A stretch of 64,000 nucleotides of DNA from Purshia tridentata (Eukaryota; Streptophyta; Magnoliopsida; Rosales; Rosaceae): positions 1 through 64,000 of the forward strand of contig QANT01007097.1 in assembly GCA_003254885.1 (NCBI GenBank). Direction: 5' to 3'. How positions within the stretch are numbered: position 1 is the stretch's first letter; each line of letters begins with the position of its first letter. The notes below the pieces were generated by a model. The model ran no database searches, was not told where the DNA came from, and was given only the letters and a program-made list of their open reading frames with translations. The position numbers and the translations under genes are program-made. This document shows, piece after piece, positions 35,071 through 47,448 of this stretch.

Positions 35071-38000
35071 TTATGGTGCACATAAATGTATAGTTTCCGA
35101 GGTGGCTCTATTGACCATAATGTATCCCCACGTTTGGTCCCATTTGGGGTGTTTCCAGATCAGAATGTCACCATAAGCATCATCTTGTTTCACATCCACA
35201 TACCCTTTAGTTTTCAACACCTGAAAAAAGGGAAAAAGAAAGGAAAAAAAACAATGTACAATGTGTTGCACAGGACTGTCAGATTTTACATCTAGCATGT
35301 TTAAACGTTAGAATTTTTTGGCCCAAAAAAAAAAAGTTAGAATTTTGGGGTGCATGGATAAGTTTCTGTTCGACAGTATTGAAAGAGTTGGGGTGCATGG
35401 ACAAGTTTCTGGTCAACAGTATTGAAAGAACTAGAAGGCAGCTTGCCCATGAATATCCACAAGCATGGTATCTACAGTCAAACATATTACTAAATGGCTT
35501 AAACGCCTTCAAACTTTATAAGTTTTGTTTTGAAAATATGATCTAAGTATGATATGAACATAAAAATGAGACGTGAAGGGATGTCTTTCCCCTAATAAAA
35601 AAATACACTATTCAGTATATGTCTTTCTCCTATAATAAAGGACTATCAGTATATGTTGGTTTATTCTTCAGAGAGTTAATCAAATAAAATGTACGCTCAA
35701 TGGTGGGAGAACATGCAACTTCCCATTAAACAATTGGAGGCATTTATATGTTATAACAGTATATATAGATTGTACCAGTATCTCATAGAACAGCCTTGCA
35801 CTTTCTTTCTTGGTTCTTCCTTCGGAAACCTGCAACAAGCTCACTTCCTCCTCTCCTAGAGTTTTACGATTTAGAAATTGTCTATGCAAGTACCTTGCAA
35901 CCATTCTGTATGCACAAGTTTTAACATGTTGAAAAAAGTTTTACAAGAAAAAATTAACCCTGACATTTATGCCAAAAGAATTTCATGATGCTAATCCACA
36001 ATACCTGGTTCTCCCTGACCATCCATCTACAACAAAAATAAGTTTCAAAGTTCAGGCATGAGTGCCACATAAAGCAAGATGTACAACTCATAAGGGACAC
36101 AACAATTAAAAGGAAAGTTAGCTTAGTGAAATCAATTCGAGATTCTTACCCAGTTCAGGATTAACTCCTTCGCATAAATTAATCTCCTGAGAAAATAAAA
36201 ATAAAAATTAAAGATGAAAATCAACAAACCATTGCAAGAGCTAATGAGAAGCAACATAATAACAAACAGTGGCATCAATATCATAAATGCTTGTTTCAGA
36301 CCTTTAATTTGGTATTAAGCGACCTTTTCAAGTGCATTTATGTGTTTTGAGTACCACAAATAGAAAGGTTGACAGGATGGCCTGTAGTTCCTTTTCTGTA
36401 TACTAGAACAGACTTATTTACATGCCCATCAATAATTAGTATCTAAGAAGAGTATTTTATCTTTTCTTAATAAGGTCACTCCAAAATAATCATTACTTTA
36501 CCTCATTCAAAAAATTGAATTCATTTTCTTGATCCCTGTCCAGAGATTGTACTTCTTCTACACTTCCAGATAGGTCAGTTGGCTCCCTGCCCAGAGATAG
36601 CTCTTTCTCTATCCTTCCAGATCGCTCACGTCTTACTATATCCATATCAGGAGCATCTGGGCTCCTTGGACTCTCAAATAATTTCACTGATGTTGAGCGA
36701 AGAACAGGTGTTTCTGGTGCAATTGCTATGTGCTCTGATCTACCAACACTTGGAAATTCCAACACATCTAACTTTTGTGGAGGTCCATCTGGTGCAATTG
36801 CTCTTTTCTCTGATCTAATGACACTAGGAGATCTCAACACATCTAACTTTTCTGGAGGTCCAACTGTTTCAGAAGATTCTGTAATCCTTAATTTACTTTT
36901 GCTGAAGAGGGATCTAAGCTCTTGTGAAACACCTGCTGAAAATATGGTTATGAATGGTTCCACAACTAATGAACCACAAATAAATAATGATAGCAAACTT
37001 ACCATGTATCAATGGCTCCAAGAAATCACGGGAGAGATCTCCAATTCGACGAGCTTTCCAGGCAGCAAGGGCAGTTTGAGGAACTTTTCTTCTTTTAGAA
37101 ACCAACTCACTTGCATCATGTATGCTTTGCCTGACTACCCTGTGAAATTTTGTTTGATGGTTTTTCATTCCTTGGTCAACTTATTATCCATTGCAACATA
37201 ATTAAAATACAAACTGTCCCAAATAATGATTTCAATCTTAATGATGGACGAACCAAATTTTATAAAGTTAAAAACAGAAATAACTCCTTGCCTACATTTC
37301 TATAAATAGGCAAAACTGGAACACTTCAACTAAACACATGTATAAAGGCAGTAAACCATCACGTACTCATTAGGCAGCACTATCATATCATCAATTACAC
37401 ATTTTCTTTTCCTAGAAACTCGTACAGACTCCTTAGTAGGTGGTGTGGGAATAACCATAAACTTTGGTGTAGTATAACCTGCATTAGAAGAAATTATTGA
37501 GGACAAACTTGTTAAGTACAAGTGAAAGTTTTTTTTTTCAGATATATATTACAATTACAAGATAGAACTTAGTGTCTGACTAAGAAGGAATAATGTAACT
37601 CTGAATGTTAGAAGGCAACCCTTTATCTAGAGTGAAACATTTATAGGAATTGAATGTTTAAAAGGTAATAAGAAACATAACATTAAATTCGTTAAACGAC
37701 AATTTTGCACCTAAAGCATCTGGGAGCTGGGCATCAGGAGTTCCATCGTATGCAATAGAGAGAGGATCTGGATCTTCTTCTGCAATAATTCTACATTCTA
37801 TATTATTTTTGGAAATCATCTCCGGTAATTTTTTTTGCTCTCCAACAATATGATTCTCTTCACCAAATGAACAAACATGTTCTTGAGATTGCTTGTCCCC
37901 ACAAAACATATCAAGTTCCATGTACTCTTCTTGAGAAAATGTATAATTTTGCAGTTTTTCCATCTCATCTTCTAAGCTGCTTAGGTGATCTTCTATCATA

Positions 38001-40481
38001 ATCTGACACGGTTGATTTTCTGGTTGCGCCAACTCTGGTTCCATATTCTCCTCTTGATCAATTTGATGATTGTCACCTGATGTTATAACCTGGTAGGAAG
38101 GTTCTCTCTCAATCCCATAAAATGTCTCAAGGTTCACACATTCTTCCTGAGAAAACCTAACATCTTGAAGCTTTTCCGGGCTTGCTCCTCCTTGAATTCC
38201 ATCTTCAGATATAGCTGTATCTGGAGCCTTTATCTGCTCTGCATTAGTTTCATGATCTTCACCAAATGGTTTAACTTGGTTTGGAGGTTCTTCCTCAACC
38301 CCATAAAACACTTCTAGGTCTGCGCATTCTTCTTGAGAGAACCTATTCTCTCGAAGCTTCTCCATGATTGCTTCTGAATTGGCTCCACTACTCGATGTTC
38401 TTAACTCCATATTAACGTCCATCAGGAGATTTGAAAGTACACTGTAATATGAAATACTTTTCAAAAACAAGATTGAAGGAAAATAATGCAAAATATATAT
38501 ATAGAATAATGAAAATTTATAACTTAAAGCATCACAAATGGTTTTACACACTCTTGGACTGGGGTGTAATCAGCAGAGAACATATTGTCGCAGGCACCAA
38601 ATTCCCCATAATCATACTGCACAAACACAAGCTGACATTTCAGGTGTGTATTCCTGATGAACTTAATCAACAAATAAAAGTTCTCATAAGAAAATATGGC
38701 AATCATTTTGAACTTTTTGTTATAAAAATGTATGACTTGAAAAAGAAATCTGAAATCTCCTAGGCCAGAAAATGAGAAAAGTGACCTATAAAAAGATATC
38801 ATGAAAACTTAAAGAAAGAAGAAAGAATGCATATTAGGCTCAAAACACTAACAAAATAGTTCAGCATTAAGAATGAGTTTGTACCATTTCCAAAGAAAAT
38901 TGTCCTATTCCATTCCCCTTTGCACAATCTGTTTCATATGATGCTGAATTATTTAAAATTATAGAAATAAAATTAAAAGTAAAAAAGTATTCGAGACCAC
39001 AAATTTTATTACCTTTAAGTGTGATATCTTCCTGGGACATCACATTGCCTCTGGGAAGTAAGGGAAATAAATATGTTCAATATAAGTACTAGATACAGGA
39101 ATATCCCTGATTACACTGTTTAGAAGCTACATAGCTTACCCGCTAACATCTTCAAGGATCCCCATATCAAAAGCATCCAGTTCAAACCTTTCTGGTAGGG
39201 TAACAGAGTAATAAGGTGCACACAGTGTTTTTCCATCTGAATTCTCTTTTGTACTAACCACAAATTTGTTGATTTTAATTAGCACTTCATTGCAGTCATC
39301 AAACAGATATTCAACCTTTTTCGAGTATATTCGGACAACACCAAGAAGAAGGTAGGCCAGTACCCTATATGCGACAACATCCCATTCATCCTGCAAAATT
39401 TTATCTGCGTAACAGAATAGGGTTTTAGGATATCCAATGTTAGTTCAAATGTCAAATAAAATTAAGAGGACAATGTTAAACCTAATAGAGTTGAAGTAAA
39501 TGCCCTCGACCATCTCACTTGCCAACCCTAATTGATGTCACTTTTAAATATGATAGGTATACCATCAAGGACAGCATCCAAAAAGTATCAAACTATCCTA
39601 CCCTCAAAATTTTAAAATAGAACCAGAAATTTTCCTGATAAGATAACCACCAAGAAAACAACATTTCCCAAAAATTTCTTTCTGCTTAAAACTCCCAAAG
39701 AAATCTATTTTTAAGATTACAACTAAACACACCTCGAGATCTGGTAATCTTTACCAGTATACCTCCCATAATAGCATACCTAAATTCGACAGCGCCAAAG
39801 CAGTGCACACATAAGGAAGTGGTACACAGAGAGATGGTTGCTAAAACTTAACAGTAGCTAATGGCAAACCAAGAAACCAGGTCACAAAATGAGTATGCCT
39901 CAAAGCAAATATAACATAAGTAAGCCACCAAATGCGGAATACCCGTGAAGAGAAAACACCTGTTCCAGAAAATTTTATATTTCTACAGCATTACAAGTTT
40001 ACAACACCCAGAAAAAAAAGACAACTTTCTCTATTGAATCTCTGAGCACTAAAGCAAGTGACAATTGACAACATTCCCACGTTATTATTTTAAAATAAAA
40101 CGAAACAGACAAGCAAAAAAAAAAAAGAAGAAAGACGCGCACACACACACACAGAGTAACTATCTCTGTTTGCTGCTTGGGGAAAGAATCAGAAAAAAAT
40201 TACAGTAGGTGTTCAAATCTGCTTAAAAAGCAAAACCACGGTAAAAATAAATTCTTTTGTTGTGATTTTCCCTCATTCTTTTCCAAAAAGAGTCGAGCAA
40301 AATGCACAGAATATAAGAATGTAGAAATCTTAGAGGTGGAGAGAAAATGAAACGAACCTACAGATGAGGAGATGTCGGTCTCTTTGACCTGTGCCTTCTT
40401 GAGCTTTTTGAAACAATACGCGGCAACCCATATGGCGCCTAAAGGCCCTTTCCTTGACAGGAGGCACTGTGAGTAGAACAT
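35071..40481 (-). CDS. SYN2: Sister chromatid cohesion kleisin SYN2 (RAD21.1/SCC1 type)
   Basis: The alpha-kleisin that closes the SMC1/SMC3 cohesin ring and is cut by separase at anaphase. Exons: 40481-40358, 39404-39140, 39050-39013, 38928-38885, about 38606-38538, a long exon to 37711, 37478-37367, 37139-37003, 36932-36502, 36186-36150, 36026-36005, 35905-35776, 35220-35071; about 750 residues. The Rad21/Rec8 N-terminus starts MFYSQCLLSRKGPLGAIWV and includes LLLGVVRIYSKKVEYLF and ERFELDAFDMGILED. The C-terminus has GWSGRTR, ARLFYEILVLKTKGYVDVKQ. ELDAFDMGILED and APETPV match Arabidopsis SYN2 best. The middle has three copies of EKL...FSQEE...L..F.G and two of KLDVL..PSV.RSE. Only the join into the long exon is uncertain: the best acceptor at 38442 breaks frame, while one at 38405 keeps it. 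Confidence 0.9.
35345..35430. repeat. 43-bp tandem duplication in the last SYN2 intron
   Basis: Two copies starting TTGGGGTGCATGGA (35345 and 35388) share GTATTGAAAGA ends with only a few differences. Confidence 0.9.
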
Positions 40482-41899
40482 GCTTCTGCTTTGGGCTTCC
40501 AGCTTTAACTCTCTATGATTTTGTTTCTCGGAGATATGAGGAAAAGAAAGACACAACAATGGCCTGGCAAGATTATGCGGTTAAGCCACCAGAGTCCAGT
40601 GGCCACGGGCGTTGTTCAAGAAGAAACAGTCGACTGTGGTGTCGTGTGCCCTGTAAGTCTCTCAGACTTGGATTGGACCGAAACAAACATACGAATAAAT
40701 TATAGCCCAGGGGTCCATGTGTTGGGGTAAATATATCCTTCGTTATTATTTTACAAATAAGAGAAAAAGAGACAAATAATACGAGGTAAATCCCTTTAAA
40801 AAAACAAACATGGATAAAAATATTCGACAAATAATATTTATATTTTTTGCTATTTGGTAGGTGACAATCTACTTCCTATATTTGGTGGGTTGCCCGAATT
40901 GTGCTATTGCCATTTTTATAATTCAAGTATTGTATGGGGAAAGCCCTAAATAAATCTTATTGGTATTACAATTTATCTATTAATTACATTTCAAAGTTTC
41001 TTAGAATTATTATTATTTTCAATAATTTTAAATACTCTATTTTATGGATTGATGAAAATACCTTTAGAATTATCACAAAATTTGACGAAGATAGACAATA
41101 GGTGCCACATTGCCACCTTTATGAAAGTGTGGGTGGTTGAATGTAAATAATCTTTTGGTGGTAAATGTGCACACCTCCAATATTCTGGATGGTATTAATA
41201 TAAAAAAGCGTTAAATAATTTGTAGTAAATACTTTCTACCAAACTGGGAGAAGGCAAAATGTATACAAATACCAAGAAGATAAAGATTGTGAATTAAATG
41301 GCAGTTAATTTCCTTCATGTTTATCCCCTGTAAATAATTTTGACGCGTGTTATCCACCCAAACTACGTGTCAATCCACCTTAACTTTAATGACCAGAACA
41401 GTCCTGAATGGCTGAAACGCTTATAGTACCAAAGAAGGAAACGTAAGCAAACTAATTCCATTAAACAGGACAAGAAAAATACAAGTATGCTACTCATTTC
41501 AATTACAACGTACAACAAAATGTGATCCACCAAGTTTCCGCCTGCTTTCCAAATGACGCTATCAACAGCAGCACAGCACAGGAAACGGGGATACATGTTG
41601 TTTGAAGACTATTTTTGAGGAAAAAGTTTGACACAGATACTTCTCCATCCTTTTCTAGGATGTCATGCTGCACCATATATCACATCCTATATCTCTTCCG
41701 AAGCTTTAAAAAAAGATGACAACAATCAAAGCCTTCCTGTCTGCAGACTCAGCCGAGAAAAATCATATACATTATCCAACTTCCGAAACAATACATAAAC
41801 TCCATTGCCCAGAAAAAGCTTTCATTTTTTAGTTTCAGTGTAGCAACCGTACTGCAATTGTGCATTCTGTATTGTTACAGTATTTGAACACAAGTTTCA
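40482..41899. other. SYN2 5' flank and mTERF5 3' flank
   Basis: The left few hundred bases should hold the SYN2 leader and promoter; no clear TATA box was seen. The remainder is AT-rich with no gene-like frames. Confidence 0.5.
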
Positions 41900-44289
41900 T
41901 TATTCAACATCCGATTTAAGATCACTGCTGCTATAACTTGGATCTTTGCCAGCAGCCATTTTCTTCAGTTTCTTTTCAACAGCCTTATCAAAGTTACTAC
42001 CTGACAATGATAATAACTGGTTCAGCAGTAGCATGACTCCACATTCCTTCATAAGTGCATACCTTGGTTTAATCCTTTCTTCTAAACTATAACCAAAATA
42101 CTGAGGGAATTTAACCAGCTCTGATTTTGAATAATCCATGGTCAAAAAGAACTCCCATTTTGGTATCAAGTTTTCTGCCAAGCTGAAAGTATATAAAGCT
42201 CCATATCTTGAAATCATCGTTCCAATTTCCTCCTTAGTGTATCCCCTCTCAAAGAAAAATTCTGTTACAGGCTTCAAGCTGGCTTCAATACTAAGGCCAA
42301 AAACCGTGGGAGATCGATGGAGTAGAACAGTAACATCCACGCCCAATGACAGAAAGTACTCAGCTGTGGGCCGTAACTTTTCCTCTACACTGTAACTTAT
42401 AATGTTTGGGCAGCGTGTCAAAACCTTACCTATGATCTCTGCTGAAAGGCCCATTTCATAGAGGAACTCTATAGTTGTCTTCACCTTCTGCCTACTGTAA
42501 GTGAGAAGGGCTGGAAAGCGGTATATTACTTTGGCCCACTGTTTCTTGTCCACACCCAGGTCTTCCAAAAAAGTCATGGTGGGTATAAGATTTTCAGATA
42601 GACTGATTCCACACAACTGAGGCCTCTTATTGAGGATCGTAGGAATATCAGATTTTGGCACCCCAAGTTCAAGGAGAAACTCAACAACTGGCTTTATTTT
42701 GCCCTCCAAACTGTAGTAGGCAAAAGATGGAAATCTGCGTGCAATTCCCTTGATTTGATCAAGATCCATGCCAAGCTCTAAAAGGTAGAGAATGTGAGGT
42801 GGGAGCTTCCCAGCTGGGCCTATCTCACTTACTCGAGATATGGCTTTTAGCTTCTTCAAGTCAGTAGATGACTGGGATTTTGTAACTGGTGCAACTGGCT
42901 TTTCTTTTACAGGTGCATCTGGAAAACTTTCCACCACATCTACCAGAAACATTCCATGCTCCTCAAGAAGGGATTCGAGGTAAGGGATTAGAGCTTCCCT
43001 AATCTCAAGAGTTGTTAGCTCTCGTCCTGCAAGAGAAGTTGATTCAACAATTTAGAATTTACAATGATAATGTAAGCTGGATGCAGAGAGAAGCAGTAAC
43101 ATGTTGAATTCGAACCTACAAGATACCGGGCTTTATGGACAGAATGAAGCTTAGAGATCAGGTGGTCAACGAAAAGGTCTGACTTGTTTATGGTTCTTGC
43201 AGCAACAGTATGGCTGAGACCTTGTTTCTTCAAGAACAAGGTTAGGACAGCTCTGGCTTCTTCTTTTTCAGCTGCTAAAAGAGCCGGAGATACCAGTTTT
43301 AAGCTAAATGACCCTTCTGTCCCAGAGTCAGCTGTACAAATGTTGAAACATACTGGTTAAATTTTCAAGAGACGTAGATAGATTGTGTGCAAAATTTTTT
43401 CTTTATATGGTTGTTGGCATTGGCCTAAAATAGCTATATAGCCTACATCAGAGAAATGTGTAACTAATTGCTTACCAAACCTTGCTTGACAGTAAAAGAT
43501 TTTCTGAGGGAAAGCAAGTCTCGTCCTGGAGAAAAATAAAATGACATCAAATTTCATTGTGACAAGTATAAAAAAGAGAAAATGAACAAAAAGAAAAAGT
43601 GTGGGCAGATCGAGAGAGTGCACATGTGCAATGCTGAGCCTCTCAGTGCTTGCAGTATGGGCCGTATGGCATGAAGTAGAAAACAAATAACACCATAATT
43701 ACACAGCCTATAAAAATCTACTTAACCACATTGAATGCTTCAAGTTTACCATCCCATGCAAAATCTCGCAATCACAAAATGTAATGATTTTTCTCCATAG
43801 TCTCCTTTCCTATTCAAGTTGGTGCACCAAGCCACCAATACATTTGTTGTATGGCCAATAGATCTCTCATTTTTACTAGTCCTCCTTTGAACTATACTAT
43901 TAGGAGTAGTTCACAATCTCCATTCTATAATCCACTTCAAAATATGTCTTAATATGCAAATAATTACTTTAAAGTTTTCCAACATCGCAATCCCCAAGTG
44001 CACTTTAACTTACAAGGCATTGTATCAAGTATACTGTATCAATATACAAACAAATGTTTAAGCATTAACCTCACAAATTTTAGAGGGTAGAGATACGTCA
44101 ACTTGAAGCTTGAATCATTGACATTACACCATCTACATATGCCAATCAGTTATGAAAATTACCACAATATTATTCGCCAATTACGAGCCAAACCATATAC
44201 CCAGTTGAGGGAGATTACCTGGTGGTGCTGAAATTTACTTTCAGCGGAGATGCGAAGCCGGCGGAGCGTATGGCACTGAAAGCTTTCAT
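41900..44289 (-). CDS. MTERF5: Plastid mTERF5 (MDA1), organellar transcription factor
   Basis: mTERF5 is a DNA-binding alpha-solenoid of plastid nucleoids; in Arabidopsis it pauses the plastid-encoded polymerase at psbEFLJ. Four exons join in frame: 44289-44219, 43525-43476, 43331-43116 and 43026-41900, about 487 residues against 493 in Arabidopsis. The first roughly 45 residues are basic and acid-free, as in a transit peptide. From about residue 185 on there are eight or more mTERF repeats with the pattern hydrophobic-P-x-hydrophobic-x-Y/G-S, for example RRFPSFAYYSLEGKIKPVVE, KRPQLCGISLSENLIP, RFPALLTYSRQK, RCPNIISYSVEEKLRP, RSPTVFGLSIE, ISRYGALYTFSLAENLIP and KFPQYFGYSLEERIKPR. All are intact. 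The N-terminus faces the RRF gene across a short divergent promoter. Confidence 0.93.
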
Positions 44290-44648
44290 TTTCAGCTTAA
44301 TTCAACAACCAAAATTACTGGTATTTGAGGATTGAGCTGAAAAGGAGAAGGGAAAGGGTCGTGTGGGTTTTGTAGTCTTGGTGTTTGGATATGCTGTGTG
44401 AGTGTGTGTGAGTGTGTGTGAGTGTGTGACTGAGTGAGTGAGTGCCACTGTTGCTGTCGTCAAAATATCGGTGTGACGTGTTGGAATCAGATGAGTACTG
44501 CGTCGTCGTTTTACAATTAGATTACTAATGCGTCGTCGTTTCGTCGTTTCTTTAAACGGATGTCTAAATTCTGAAGCCCAAATCGCTTGGCCTCACTGCG
44601 TGGGGTTTATCAAATCTAAAACCCTAGAGAGCTTACTGGCTTACAGCC
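44290..44648. promoter_or_regulatory. Divergent promoter of mTERF5 and ribosome recycling factor
   Basis: Only 359 bp separate the two ATGs. The plus side has a telo-box AAACCCTA at 44619-44626, typical of plant translation genes, just before the RRF start. GTCGTCGTTT repeats occur at about 44500-44545. No TATA box is evident, which fits housekeeping organellar genes. A bidirectional promoter is inferred from spacing. Confidence 0.6.
44395..44444. repeat. GTGTGA/GT-rich microsatellite
   Basis: Imperfect repeats of GTGTGTGTGA and GAGT within the mTERF5 leader region. Confidence 0.85.
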
Positions 44649-46599
44649 ATGGCGATCTTACTGCGACGCGCATTCTCACTAAGAAACGTCCTTCTCCTTC
44701 GAAGCTCTGCGCTTTACGGTCGCGAGCTCTCGCAGTGCAACACCGAGACACCGCAGAGGAATCTCTCTCTTCCTGTTCTCGAATTTGTCAAAGAAAGTCG
44801 CAGAGGCTTCGCCAAAGGACGTAAATCAAGTACTCTCTCTCTCTGTGCAACGAAATGTATAAAATCTAGGAGAAATAAGTACTTGTAACTTTTTAAATTT
44901 CATTCATCTTCTAAATTTGATCAATTTGCACATTTATAGAAGATGAATCGGGTGGGGGTACAGTTGAAGTTTTACCAGACATGGGACCAACCATTAAGGC
45001 CAATGCGACCTCACAAATGGAGGCAGCAATTGCAGCATTATCAGGAGAATTAACCAAACTACGCACCGGAAGAGCATCTCCGGGTTACATTCTCAACTTA
45101 TCATGTGTCAAATTGCTGTTCATCTACTCACTTTGGTTGCCTGCTTGTCTAAATTGTTATAAATGTTTATGCAGGAATGCTTGACCACATTATTGTGGAG
45201 ACCAGTGGTTTGAAGCTTCCCTTGAATCAGATTGCTGTTGTTTCAGTCATTGATTCCAAAACCTTATCGATCAATCCTTTTGATCCAAATGTACTGAAAC
45301 CATGCTCATTTGAATAAGTTTTTGTATGTGTTTTGATATTGCGTTCTCTTTTCCATTGGCATATTATCTTGTTTATTGTTATGTCACCTGGAGTTTGGTA
45401 ATCTTTAATCTGTGACAATTTTATGCAGGCCTTAAAGAACATAGAGACTGCCATTATTGAATCCCCCTTGGGGTTAAATCCTAAAGTGGATGGGGAGCGA
45501 TTGATTGCAGCTATTCCTCCGTAAGACTCATCTGATTGTAACTCATGCAATGCGCATTTTTCTTAAAAAGGGTGGTGAAAACCTTAAGAAAGACGCCAAA
45601 TTCCTCATTTAATTTTCATAATTTTTCTACTTCTTCGTTCTTAATGATCACTCAGAAATGCCGACCTTAATTTACCTACCTATGTGCTTAATTGCTTGAC
45701 TAATTTATTTTTATTTCTACTTTGTTTGTTTTTGTTTTTTGTGATCACCAGATTGACCAAAGAGCACGTTCAGGTGACTTTATAACTGCTTTTTCCCGCT
45801 GTTTCTTTGGTCATTCATCTTTGCCGTCTGATAACCACTATATCTTATCAGTGGACATATTTTCTGCTAGGCTATCTGTAAAGTGGTTACAAAGTCTTGT
45901 GAAGATGGCAGACAAAGTATAAGAAGAGCTCGCCAAAAGGTACTGGAAGTCAATTTTATTTTCCTGCTGATCTTATTATATATAGCAGGTTTAAAATGCT
46001 TTCTTGGTAATAACTTGGTTGCAGTTGAAGTAACTGCAAGAGTCTGGTTTGTTATTTTGATAAGTAAGTGTACCAATATCAGGTCATAGTAGATTAAACA
46101 GCACAGTTCTGGCAATTCACTATGTAGTAGTCCTGAAATCCTAGGGCCAAATCATTAAATCTTCTAGAAAAAAAATCCTAAAAATGATAAATCTCCAGTT
46201 TCCTGTTCTCTAGTGTGGTGGCCTAATGAAGAAATGTACTAATAGTAGTATTGAAGACCAAAACAAACCTCCAGTTTCCGGATTTTATGTTTTGTGGTTC
46301 TGCAGCACCATGAATATTTCAATGTGCATCTAAATAGATTGTTGGTTTTTTTTACAGGCAATGGATGCAATTAAAAAATTATATTCGAGCTACCCTAAGG
46401 ATGACTTAAAAAGATTGGAGAAAGAGGTGAGTTATTACTTACAAGCGAACAGCTCCTAAATTAATGTGATGAAGGTTTATTTTTGCTCATTGGTTTTCAA
46501 AATGGTTACATTTTCCAGGTTGATGAGTTGACGAAAAAGTTTATCAAGGCAGCAGAGGACGTATGCAAAGCAAAAGAAAAGGAGATCAGTGGAGGCTAA
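44649..46599 (+). CDS. Organellar (probably mitochondrial) ribosome recycling factor
   Basis: RRF, with EF-G, splits post-termination ribosomes. Eight exons join in frame: 44649-44829, 44940-45083, 45175-45290, 45429-45520, 45752-45773, 45871-45939, 46358-46426 and 46519-46599, about 257 residues. The first roughly 65 residues are Arg/Leu/Ser-rich (MAILLRRAFSLRNVLLLRSS) and look like a mitochondrial presequence. The mature part has all RRF hallmarks: LSGELTKLRTGRASPGMLD, the domain II beta region VETSGLKLPLNQIAVVSV, ESPLGLNPKVDGERLIAAIPPLTKEH, and the helical SIRRARQKAMDAIKK and RLEKEVDELTKKFI. Length matches mitochondrial RRF (At3g01800 type) rather than the longer plastid form, which is an inference. 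It is intact. Confidence 0.92.
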
Positions 46600-47448
46600 A
46601 AGGCGGTGGTTTGTCTGTGTATCTGGGTTGCCGAAAGACCGTGCGCCTATCCGAAAGAAAAGAGCTACACTTAATTCGTTTTTGTAAAAGAGTCCTTGAA
46701 TTTATCATTAATTGTTATGAATTTTTTCTTCTTCCCAAAAATATGTGAATTTCTTAGGTCTGCAAAAATATGTGATATTGATGCTTCAACATAAAGTGAA
46801 ATCATATGGAAGGGTTTAACAGATTAGGGTCCATTTAATAAGGATCTGCGTATTTTCAGTGTGAAGTTTCAATTCACGATCATCCAAGGACATCGTAATA
46901 ATAGCATGCCCTTTTATTACAAAACCTTGTCTGTATTATTTGGGACAAGATTCTCGGTTCTTCGGTCTGTCCCATCCCATGTAATCATATTTCCATTTAA
47001 ATTGCAACCTATTATATCTTTTTTTACTCATGTTTGTTGTTCTGCTGTCTTCTCTTTTTCCGATCACTACGCTCTATCTTGATCAAGCAAATTAACGTGA
47101 TTTATGCACGAGGCAGGCGCTCAATTTTTTTGCGTGAAACATAGGCCAGGCCTTCGGTTTGAGATTTGGAAGTTTTAAATAGGCCCAGTGATTCACTAGA
47201 AATTTGGGACCAAATTTATTAAAAAAACAAAAAAAGGCCCAAGTGCTCTTGGCAGTCCACATATGAATGCCTGATTTCCATTGTCCTTTACGATGAGAAC
47301 AAATTTACAACTACGGGATCAAAACCTTTACAACAAAAAGAAACATATTCCGATACTTCAAGTCGAAGTATTCCTGAAAACATCTATACACCCTAGCTCA
47401 CTGAAACTATCCTCACCTTACCGACACTATCACCATTCATGATTCCCT
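46600..47448. other. Convergent 3' flanks of RRF and the ankyrin gene
   Basis: No gene seen; AT-rich with scattered GGCCCA words near 47175-47240. Confidence 0.5.

Noticed and set aside
40482-40559. Upstream ATG extending SYN2
   Set aside because: Kleisins of this type begin MFYS; the upstream residues have no counterpart and are leader sequence.
46561-46748. Plus-strand ORF overlapping the end of RRF
   Set aside because: It is an alternate frame of the last RRF exon and its 3' UTR.
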